From: Clostridia bacterium
GTDB lineage: Bacteria > Bacillota_A > Clostridia > Christensenellales > Aristaeellaceae
DNA length: 41,720 nt
Direction of reading: 5' to 3'
Assembly (NCBI GenBank): GCA_017397695.1
Contig: JAFQIF010000002.1
Coordinates: 1 to 41,720, forward strand
The notes under the pieces were generated by a model, which had not been told where the DNA came from, did not search any database, and saw nothing but the letters and a program-made list of their open reading frames with translations. The translations under genes and the position numbers were made by a program. Shown piece after piece: positions 15,584 to 23,200 of the stretch (positions within the stretch are counted from its first letter, which is position 1; the number at the start of each line of letters is the position of its first letter).

Positions 15584-17317
15584 GCCACTGACAACGTTGA
15601 CAGTTTTCGGGGGTACAGGGCTGTGTTTCGGCGGCTCATAGGCCATGATGGAGAACGATTCAGCCGTTTCTATCGTCTCGAGTGTGCTTGCTCTGATCAG
15701 CACATCAATGTCCGATTTCAGTTGAATATCGATGTGATCAGCGTACACGGTAATCCGCTCTACAAGGCAATACACGTCCTCGCGGTCGAATTCAGGCTTG
15801 GAAATGATCTCGCTGAGAATTTCAATTGCCTTCTTTGCGGCTTCCTCGATCTGCGGCTGATTGTGCTGCCGTTCCTGCAGAAGCGTCAGCTGGTTCTGTA
15901 GCGTGGACAGTTTTTCCATGTCCTCCTCCAGCAGCGCATCGTAGGTCTCATTGAGCAATTCTTCCTGCTCCGGTCGCCTGCTCAATTCGGTGAGCTTCTG
16001 CTTGGTCAGGAGTTTGATGTGCTCCTTTGTCGCATGAATGCTACGCTCCAAAGAAGCAATCGTATCCGCCGTATCACGCTTATCCTTGTCGGGCTTCTTG
16101 ATCTGCTCCTCAAGCTGTTCAATGATGGACTTGCCGTTTTCTCTGACAATTCGAAGATGCTGCCGGAGAATTTCGTCCAGCAAATCCATCCGCGTGTGGT
16201 GAGCAGTACAGCCTGCAAGTGTCCTGCGCTGATATGTGCCGCAGGTATATGCCCTCGCCAGATCCTTACGGCTCATGGCGAACATGGGAGCTCCGCAGTC
16301 CCCGCAGAAAATCAATCCCGAATATGCGTTATTGTACTTGCTGATTCCCCGGTAATGACTCTTGGTACGATGCGCCATCAGCTTTTGAACCCGAGCAAAG
16401 GTTTCCTTATCAATGATCGCCTCGTGAGCATCCTCGAACACAATATGCTCGTTCTCTGCCGTCTGAAAGTCCTTGCCGTTAATACCGCGTCTGTGGTATT
16501 TACGCTGACGGAGTACGCCGGTATAGAAGTCGTTCTGCAATATACCCTGTACTGAAACGATGCTCCATACGTTCTTTGCACGGATATGCGTTACAGTACC
16601 GTCGGCTTCCTTTCGCGCCTTTTCTGCTGTTCGGGGCGTCGGTATGCCGCTGGCCGTCAGATGTTTTGCAATCTTGGCATAGCCCCATCCCTCAAGGTAT
16701 TTCTCATATACCAGCCGAACGACCGCTGCCGCAGTTTCATCCACCTCATAGGTCATGTTCTTGGTGTTGGTTATGATATAGCCGTATGGAACAGAGCATA
16801 TCCATTTGCCGTCCTTCTGGCGGCGGTCGATCACCGCTTTTACCTTCTGGCTGGAGTCTGTAACCGGCATCTCGTTGAGCAGAAAGCGCAGGCGGATATT
16901 CGTCCAGTCATCGTAGGTCGGATAGTCGATACTATCGCCTATGGCGATGATGCGAAGTCCTGCATCCCGCAAGTCTTCCAGTTCTACCAATCCACGCGAG
17001 TTACGGCGGGAGAAACGCGAGAAGTCCTTTACGATCAGAATATCGTATGTGCCGTTCATCAAAAGCGGGCGCATCTCCTGATACGATTCTCGCTGTCCAA
17101 AGGTGTAACCGGAACGGTCGCGATCTGCATAGAACGTAAACCGACTGCCGGGAAAATGCTTTTCTACATAGTCGGTAATGATTGCCCGCTGGTTTTCGAT
17201 GCTTGTACTATCACGATCAGCTTCAACATCTACTGAAATGCGGGCGTACCCAGCGATGTTATACCTTGTGATAGGTTCTGTCGCCTGTGAATATCGTCTT
17301 GCAGCAGTGGCGAGCAT
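15119..17317 (-). CDS. Large serine recombinase fused in frame to the SpoVT GAF-like domain
   Basis: 732 residues from ATG 17317 (AAGGAGGG upstream). The longer reading from 17362 is excluded because it would begin inside the -10 box. Residues ~20-160 are the serine resolvase domain (IAGYARISVD with catalytic Ser ~28; DILIVKDFSRFSRR). The recombinase domain follows (VPYGY; GWGYAKIAKHLTASGIPTPR), then a zinc ribbon near 335-375 (CGDCGAPM...TCGT...GC) and a long coiled coil near 390-510. Residues 579-732 are SpoVT. The recombinase should catalyse att-site integration and, with a directionality factor, excision. In the integrated state no stop codon separates it from spoVT. On the excised circle its C terminus would be encoded by the other att arm. 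Confidence 0.93.
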   Translation of the reverse strand: MLATAARRYSQATEPITRYNIAGYARISVDVEADRDSTSIENQRAIITDYVEKHFPGSRFTFYADRDRSGYTFGQRESYQEMRPLLMNGTYDILIVKDFSRFSRRNSRGLVELEDLRDAGLRIIAIGDSIDYPTYDDWTNIRLRFLLNEMPVTDSSQKVKAVIDRRQKDGKWICSVPYGYIITNTKNMTYEVDETAAAVVRLVYEKYLEGWGYAKIAKHLTASGIPTPRTAEKARKEADGTVTHIRAKNVWSIVSVQGILQNDFYTGVLRQRKYHRRGINGKDFQTAENEHIVFEDAHEAIIDKETFARVQKLMAHRTKSHYRGISKYNNAYSGLIFCGDCGAPMFAMSRKDLARAYTCGTYQRRTLAGCTAHHTRMDLLDEILRQHLRIVRENGKSIIEQLEEQIKKPDKDKRDTADTIASLERSIHATKEHIKLLTKQKLTELSRRPEQEELLNETYDALLEEDMEKLSTLQNQLTLLQERQHNQPQIEEAAKKAIEILSEIISKPEFDREDVYCLVERITVYADHIDIQLKSDIDVLIRASTLETIETAESFSIMAYEPPKHSPVPPKTVNVVSGGDPLEIYTDHDGEVVLKKYSPIGEIATIAKDYTDSLYRTLGHIALISDRDAIVAVSGSSKKDSFEKALSTEADQVLKDRSVILKNISDGDRLIPLVPEDDVNQYTAQIICPIVSDAEVVGGLMLLSKESGVRMTNVDLKVVETACAIIGRQMEQ
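15575..15604. other. Prophage-spoVT junction (attL/attR half-site)
   Basis: The junction lies at or near GGCGGCGACCCT (minus strand, 15575-15586), where the phage frame runs into spoVT codons. Immediately on the phage side is a near-palindrome, 15587-15604, that matches its own reverse complement at 16 of 18 positions (ACTGnCAACGTTGnCAGT). Serine-integrase att sites are imperfect inverted repeats around a central dinucleotide, so this may be the phage-derived arm. The exact crossover needs the other end. Confidence 0.6.
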
Positions 17318-17360
17318 AATTTCCCTCCTTGTATCGCCGCGCAACTTGTGCTGCGCTTTC

Positions 17361-17389
17361 ATGATAGCATAATCAGATTATATTGACAA
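17361..17389 (-). promoter_or_regulatory. Promoter for the recombinase gene
   Basis: Minus strand: TTGTCA (17384-17389), 17-base spacer, TATCAT (17361-17366). A start site near 17354 leaves a ~35-base leader with the AAGGAGGG site. It looks like a vegetative sigma-A promoter, not a sporulation promoter. Confidence 0.75.
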
Positions 17390-17405
17390 CGGAATATAGC
17401 TGCCA

Positions 17406-17630
17406 TTATCTGTTATGTTTCAGAAGTGATAGCATTCCGTCTGCCACATTCGACCTACCCGAGCGAACAATGGCTACACGATAATTATCGCCCTTCATAG
17501 CAGCAATCACACCATCCAGTGATACATCCGCTTCATCCGTCGTAAGCCAGATTGTGGCGAGGCGTTTTGCCTCATCTTTTAGAATACGCACATTTACCTC
17601 CTGCACTTCGGTAGGCTTAGTATTAGCCAT
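17406..17630 (-). CDS. Small unknown protein upstream of the recombinase
   Basis: 74 residues from ATG 17630, with only a weak GATGG-like site. A much better AGGAGG sits inside the frame and precedes an in-frame GTG at 17591 by 5 bases, giving 61 residues (V)RILKDEAKRLATIWLTTDEA... The protein is charged, has no membrane segment, and ends SGRSNVADGMLSLLKHNR. I do not recognise a domain; from memory it loosely resembles small unnamed proteins of integrative elements in gut Firmicutes. Its place between the lysis terminator and the recombinase makes a recombination directionality factor possible but unproven. Confidence 0.6.
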   Translation of the reverse strand: MANTKPTEVQEVNVRILKDEAKRLATIWLTTDEADVSLDGVIAAMKGDNYRVAIVRSGRSNVADGMLSLLKHNR

Positions 17631-17863
17631 CCATCATTTTCCATGCAGGCGCGTCCTCAACTCGAAGGCTGCGGCGGATAAGCGTCGTATTCGCACGACA
17701 TTAATCACTCTGAATCCGCCATTTGTCAAGTTAATTCAGCACCTGATGCGGAGCTATCTGCCCCTTCGCAGTACGGAGAAATGTGGACTGTTTTGAGGGG
17801 GTGTTTTCGCGCCAAAACTGAAAAAAGGCATCCGGGCGCTAAACCCGAATGCCGTGGTGATGG
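17631..17863. other. Non-coding gap between endolysin and 74-residue gene
   Basis: 233 bases with no gene I can support. It contains the endolysin terminator at 17821-17853 and a short inverted repeat of the form GTTTT-6-AAAAC at 17802-17817. No clear promoter for the 74-residue gene was identified. Confidence 0.5.
17821..17853 (-). terminator. Intrinsic terminator of the late/lysis operon
   Basis: Arms 17827-17836 and 17844-17853 pair over 10 bp with one G-U, 7-base loop, followed on the minus strand by TTTTTT (17821-17826). It lies 11 bases after the endolysin stop and separates the lysis genes from the recombinase. Confidence 0.9.
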
Positions 17864-18961
17864 TTATTCGACTGTGCTGTACTTCCCAGACACCCAGCCG
17901 ATCTGCGCATTGACTACAACAGCATGCCAGCCGTTTTCAGCAGTGGCAATCCACTCAAAGGTAGCGCCATCCTTGACGGAGGTAATGCGGCCATACTTGG
18001 TATCGTTGCCCACGCGGATGTTAACCGAGCCGTTGCTGCAGACGATCCGCACTTTCTTGGTGGCAGGGGTTTCAGTCTCAGGTTCCTCGGTTTCGGGCTG
18101 CTTGCCGTTATCATCATCTGCAACCGCATCCATCAGTGCCTGATGGGTTTCGCTGCCATAGATGCCGTCCTGCTTGATGCCCACCTTACGCTGGAACTGC
18201 TTGAGTGCGGATTCGGTTTCACTGCCAAATTCGCCGTCCGAGCCATACTTGGGCAGACTGTATTCCAGCTGCAGCAGAAGCTCCTGCATGGCCTTGACAT
18301 CGGTACCCTTAGAGCCATCCTTCAGCGTTCGCGTACCGAGGGTGTATTCGGTGGTCGCACTATCAGGCTTCACGTAGCTGCCGCCGGTAAAGGTTGCATC
18401 CCCATAGTCCACGAACGGCAGCTGGAACCAGTGCGTCCATTTGCGGGAAGAAACCTTTGTCTTGACGCAGCCATAACTGAAACCGCGCTCTTCGACCGCA
18501 TAGCCATCGCCGACATACACGCCGACATGGCCGTCAGAGCGCAGTGCAACGCCCGGGATCTCCGGAAGCGTGTCAATCGTACCCCAGGCACAGCCCTTGC
18601 TCTTGGCATAGGTAAACATGCCGTTGGCGGATTTGTCGGGGCATCCGTTATTGCCGTACTTGCTGGAGATCGTCTTGTCGGTGCCGATGGCTTCAATCAC
18701 GCCAGCACCACCGTGCGTCCAGTTGTAGCCCTTGATCAGGCCGACGCAGTCTGCGCAGACCTTCTTCTTGACGATGTCATCCTTGTAACGGGCAGTCCGG
18801 CTGGAGCCGTAATGGGAAGAATACTGGTTCGCCTTGCGGGAACGCAGGCTTTCAGTACATTTATATACGCAGGTACCATACCAATAGGGCTGGCCAAGGA
18901 AGGACAGGCAGAAAGCAACAAAGTGTTCTGCGGTATACGGAGTATTGATTCTCTCGCTCAT
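17864..18961 (-). CDS. Endolysin: NlpC/P60-like peptidase, PG-binding repeat, SH3 domain
   Basis: 365 residues from ATG 18961 (GGAGGTAATT upstream). Residues ~10-180 form a cysteine peptidase/amidase domain with the catalytic Cys in VCADCVGLIKG and the His in DGHVGVYVG. Residues ~205-275 are a PG_binding_1 domain (LKDGSKGTDVKAMQELL; DGIYGSETHQALMDA). The C-terminal ~65 residues are a bacterial SH3 domain (VNIRVGNDTKYGRI...WVSGKY). It cuts peptidoglycan at the end of the lytic cycle. No signal peptide is visible, so release depends on the holin gene immediately upstream. Confidence 0.92.
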   Translation of the reverse strand: MSERINTPYTAEHFVAFCLSFLGQPYWYGTCVYKCTESLRSRKANQYSSHYGSSRTARYKDDIVKKKVCADCVGLIKGYNWTHGGAGVIEAIGTDKTISSKYGNNGCPDKSANGMFTYAKSKGCAWGTIDTLPEIPGVALRSDGHVGVYVGDGYAVEERGFSYGCVKTKVSSRKWTHWFQLPFVDYGDATFTGGSYVKPDSATTEYTLGTRTLKDGSKGTDVKAMQELLLQLEYSLPKYGSDGEFGSETESALKQFQRKVGIKQDGIYGSETHQALMDAVADDDNGKQPETEEPETETPATKKVRIVCSNGSVNIRVGNDTKYGRITSVKDGATFEWIATAENGWHAVVVNAQIGWVSGKYSTVE

Positions 18962-18994
18962 AATTACCTCCAATCAAAAAAAGGAGGGGCGGCG

Positions 18995-19453
18995 TCAAAC
19001 GCCGTTGCCCTCGTCGGTCGGATTGTTACCATCAGGCAGCGCAGGCTTGTCGTGAAGCTGTGCGAGGATGGTCTTGAGCTTGTCAGGAATAGGCAGTCCA
19101 AGGCGACCAGCGTTTTCAAGCAGGGATACGCCCTCATTGGACAGATAGAAGCAGATCGTGGCGGTGCGCAGGGCTTCACCCGTGCCGATCACATTCATAT
19201 CCACGATGTGCGCAACGCCCACCAGCAGGAAGATCAGCACCTTCTTGAAGATGCCCTTGAAGCCGATGGAAGAAGAAAGCTGCTTGTCCACAATGGCACA
19301 CATCACCCCCGTGATGTAGTCGAGCGCCATCAGGATCACCAGCGCGGTGAGCAGACCGTCCATGCCGCCCACGAAATAGCCGATGATGCCGCCAAGGGCA
19401 GTTACAGCACCCTGAATCTTTGTCCAGATCAGGTCAATGGTAATGTTCCTCAT
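18995..19453 (-). CDS. Phage holin (toxin secretion/phage lysis holin family)
   Basis: 152 residues with hydrophobic segments near residues 13-30, 35-52 and 70-90 (VTALGGIIGYFVGG; LLTALVILMALDYITGVM; VLIFLLVGVAHIVDM). The ALDYITG motif and the tail NEGVSLLENAGRLGLPIPDKLK are typical of the holin_4 family. It forms lesions in the cytoplasmic membrane so the endolysin reaches the wall. It lies 33 bases ahead of the endolysin gene. Confidence 0.9.
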   Translation of the reverse strand: MRNITIDLIWTKIQGAVTALGGIIGYFVGGMDGLLTALVILMALDYITGVMCAIVDKQLSSSIGFKGIFKKVLIFLLVGVAHIVDMNVIGTGEALRTATICFYLSNEGVSLLENAGRLGLPIPDKLKTILAQLHDKPALPDGNNPTDEGNGV

Positions 19454-19482
19454 AGTCGTGTCCTCCTATGTTTTGATATAGC

Positions 19483-19506
19483 AAAAGCCGCCCTTGATGA
19501 GCGGCT
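19483..19506 (-). terminator. Terminator-like hairpin ahead of the holin gene
   Basis: Arms 19486-19491 and 19501-19506 (AGCCGC/GCGGCT) with a 9-base loop, followed on the minus strand by TTTTGC. The stem overlaps the stop codon of the preceding gene. Short; probably an attenuator or mRNA-end signal rather than a full stop. Confidence 0.45.
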
Positions 19507-20222
19507 CAGGCTTCGGGTTCTTCCTCATACTGAGGTTCTTCGGATGGATTGTCACCGGATGCATCTTCGGCCTGCCACAGAGAAGGCGTGGTCGGAGGCT
19601 CCCATCCGGTTTGCGAGTTATGTGCCTGCAGGCACGTGTACAGAATGCCGTCTGCATCAGGATAAGCAACAACATCACCCACCAGATATGCAAGACCCGC
19701 ATCCCATACGCGCACGGCATCTTCGGAAATAATCTCAACCTTGTGCCAAAGCGAAGGTGTCAGATCGGGAGCCCAATCCCCCTGTGTAGTGTGTGCCTGA
19801 ATGCATCGCCACAGGAATGCGCCGAATGTGTAGACATCGCCCACTTGTACAGCGATGCCCGGCTGCCAAAGACGATCCTCCAATGCGGGCTTCACGGAGA
19901 GCAATTCTTCATCCGTCAGCCTGCCGTCCGCCACGGCAATGCGCAGGAGCAGGCCCAGCACGTTGGGCAGCGCTTCCTCCGCCGTTACAGAAATGAATTG
20001 CTCGATTGACATCTGCCTGCGCAGAATATCGTCCGTCAATTCCTGCCCCTCGGTGATCTTCACGCTATCGGGCAGGATAACGATTTGCTCCGGGGTGACG
20101 CCGGTCATCTGGAATGTGTCACCGGTGAGCGTGTACTTGTTGATCTCCAGACGCTTCGCCAGAATGTAAGAGGAGCGAATGCAAGTGCGCACCCGCCCCT
20201 CAAAGGGAATCACAATATTCAT
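19506..20222 (-). CDS. Tail-associated protein with two Trp-rich carbohydrate-binding-like repeats
   Basis: 238 residues from ATG 20222 (AAAGGAGAAACAG upstream). The N-terminal ~120 residues are unrecognised. Two repeats follow, each ~45 residues, near residues 120-165 and 175-222, of the form W-G-x-Y-x-x-GDV-x-Y-x-C-x-QAH-x-x-Q-x-W-x-P-x-x-TPSLW (for example YLVGDVVAYP...CLQAHNSQTGWEP). This pattern matches CBM5/12-like (chitin-binding-type) modules common in phage tail accessory proteins. A role in binding wall glycan is inferred. The last residues are an acidic Pro/Glu tail. Located between the tail endopeptidase and holin genes. Confidence 0.75.
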   Translation of the reverse strand: MNIVIPFEGRVRTCIRSSYILAKRLEINKYTLTGDTFQMTGVTPEQIVILPDSVKITEGQELTDDILRRQMSIEQFISVTAEEALPNVLGLLLRIAVADGRLTDEELLSVKPALEDRLWQPGIAVQVGDVYTFGAFLWRCIQAHTTQGDWAPDLTPSLWHKVEIISEDAVRVWDAGLAYLVGDVVAYPDADGILYTCLQAHNSQTGWEPPTTPSLWQAEDASGDNPSEEPQYEEEPEA

Positions 20223-20236
20223 CTGTTTCTCCTTTC

Positions 20237-23200
20237 TTAGCCCCAAGCAGTACCGCCGCTGAATACGACTTCCAGATACGGTTCTTGGAATGTGTCTGCT
20301 CCGCTCATGCGCATATAGGCATTGGAGTATGTCGAGGATCCGAAGTTGTACGGTGTCTCATACAGACAAAGACCACCGTAGTCGCCGTCCGCCAGTCCCT
20401 GCACGATGTGCGCCGGGATGGAGAATGTCTTGGTCGAATCGCGCCCAATGGTGCCAAGCGCACCGTAGTTGTACACGATGCTGGGCGTACCGCTGGGCGA
20501 GTAGTTCGAGATGGCGCACAGGTATACGTTCTTTGCGCCACTGGCACCGGAGCCGGTTTTTCTGTGCAGCGTAAGCGTAGCGCTCTTGACGGTAGTACCC
20601 CAAAGAACGTTCTGCAGGTTGTCAAACCACATACAGCCACGGTTCCAGTTGAGGCTGGACGAGTATCCGGCGTCATTGTAAACGCCCTGAATGACATCGT
20701 AAGTGTCGGTGCGCCAGCTGCCACGCCAGCTTCGGGTGGTCGTTGCGTACTGGATGGTGGTTTCATCCGGAGTGACCGGCGGGATGGCAGTGCCGTAGTC
20801 TACTGTCACGTTGTCCGCAAACACACGCCCGCTTTCGCCATAGGTCAGTGTTCCGTTGGGTACAGTGCCTGCGGCGTGGATGATGCCTGCATAAGCGACC
20901 ATTGCCCACGAGCAGCTGCCCATGCAGTTTTTCGTGACGGCGATGCCCTGATAAACCTCCAAGCCCTGAATCGCATTGTACAAACCGGTGTTGTACACAT
21001 AGACGCGGGACGCCTTGACGTACAGGCTGTCGTATGTGGTTCCATTGGCATCCAATGTGCAGTTGTTGACCTCCAGATACTGATTCAGATGGCTCTCAAT
21101 CAGATAGCTGTTGCGATTGCCTCCGTTCAGCGGACGGCTTTCGCGCAGGGTCACGCTTTGCAGACGGATGTATGCACTGCATCCACGAATGGTGATATAG
21201 CTGCTCAAATCGCAGTATTCATTGCCGTAGATCTCAAGGGTGCCCGGGCCGGTAACGCCTCTGATGTGAACACCGGAGGGTTCGTACAAACTGCTATTTG
21301 CGGTAATCAGATAGATGCAGACATCGTAGGACAGATACTTGTCGTTGACCCTTTGGACGGCTTCACCGAGCGAACGGCAATAGATGTCGCTGGTGCCGGT
21401 AAAGGTGGGATCAATGTAGATGTAGGAAGGGCCGTTGTAGGCAGGCGCAACGGAATCAGAAATGACCGTATCCGCATAGAGCTCCTTAAAACCAACGTTG
21501 CCGTCCGCGCTCATTTCCATCAGCACATTCTCATTGTCCGCCGGGTCGAGCAGCTGGAGAAGAAAGTTCTCGGTAGTGATAGCCACATTGTTGGGGCCGA
21601 TGGTAATGCCGCTGGTTTTGACCTCCTGTGCACCGGCGGCAACCCATGTGCTGCCCGTGTACCGCTTGAGCAAATTCGGGCTGACCGAGGTATCCAGCCA
21701 CAGCATATTCGTATAGAGCGATGTCGGAGCCATCGCACCTCGGTACACCTTCTCCGTATTGTAGGTGGCAGTCGATACCTTGAGGGCGATGTTCGTGGCG
21801 TTCTGCGAGATACGGCTTTCGGCGCTGGTCATGCGATTGGACAGACCGTAAATATCCTCGGGCGCTGCGCACCAAGGCATCCATGTATTGCTGCACTCGA
21901 TCTTAACGTTGCGGAATTCCACAGTGCCCTTGCATCCGGCCTGCGCAGCGGTTCCAAGGTAGGCATACGCAACGCTGACAGGATTGTAGCTGGAAAAATT
22001 ATAGACGCCGAAGTTCAGACGCACCCAATCGCTGTCCGTAGCCACAAAATTGGCATCCGTTGTGCGCAGGTAGAAACCGCGCCCCGTAGTATTGAGCGTC
22101 GTGCCGTCGGCGGCGTATGCTGTGTAGTAAATCCAGAAACCACCATACACGCCAGAAGTTGAAGAAGCAGAGGCATCAATGCCGGTACGCTTGATGTCAA
22201 AGGAAAAGAGCATTCTGCTCAGTCCATTGCTGTGGGAGAAGAAATCATCCGAAACCTCATAGCGAACGCCAGTGACGGAAGAAGTTACACCCGGTGTAGA
22301 TATCTGAAAATACCCGTCCACGCTTTTTTGCTCTACGGCGCTGTTGAGACAGTAATTGCGTCCATCCGCTTTTTCAAAGGCATACTGTGCAGATGTGAGA
22401 ACCTTTGAGGTGATCGCTTCTGGCGTAATTTGCTGTTCAGCGGAATCGACTCGGCTGGAAAGCGCGGAGACGGTTGTCTTGTCTGCTTTGAGTGCAATGG
22501 CCGCATTGGTCTGCTCGATAGCCGTCTGCGTTTCAACCCTCAGATTGTCGATTTCCGCATATGCCTCATACGCTACCTGTGCCAGCGGCTGAAAGGAGCC
22601 GTCAACGAAGCGGAACAGCGGATGCTCCGGGAAAAGCGTAACCGACGTGGTAGAACTCATAACGCCCAGCAGCATATAGGTGAACCCGTCTTCTGCATCC
22701 GGGATACTGCATGTCAGGTAATCCGTGGCTGGCGTGAAGGTGGAGCCATCCAGCATACCCACGATATAAAGCGATGCGGCCTGCACGCCGGTAAAGGTGG
22801 ACAGATGATTTCGCACTGGTACGCTGGAATAAGCCAGATATGCATTGGAGGTGGTATAGCCCTTATTGACTGTGCTGGTCAGGTAGACAATTGGCTTGCT
22901 CACATCGAAAGGAACGCCAGCCGCCAGCAGGAAATAACCCTCATCATCTCCGACAGCGAATTTGAAGTAATTGCAGGTTTCCTTCGCTTTAATGGAGCCG
23001 CTGCGGATGCGGTCATAAGTATCAGTGTTATAGTTGGCATCAGCCCACCAGCCCTGTGCAATCGTTGTAGAGAGATACTTGGCATTTTCGCGGTAAGTCA
23101 GTCGGATCACGTTGCCAGCGGGATATTGCGTGGTTAGCCGGGAGCTTTGGCCGAAATAGCAGTTAATCGGGCCGGTAGATGTACCGTCTGAAAGGGTCAA

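Noticed and set aside
17318..17362. Recombinase start 15 codons upstream
   Set aside because: It would begin inside the -10 hexamer (17361-17366) and has no ribosome binding site; ATG 17317 has AAGGAGGG.
17924..19732. 602-codon plus-strand frame across endolysin and holin
   Set aside because: Antisense to two well-supported genes, crosses their boundaries and the intergenic hairpin, and shows no domain.
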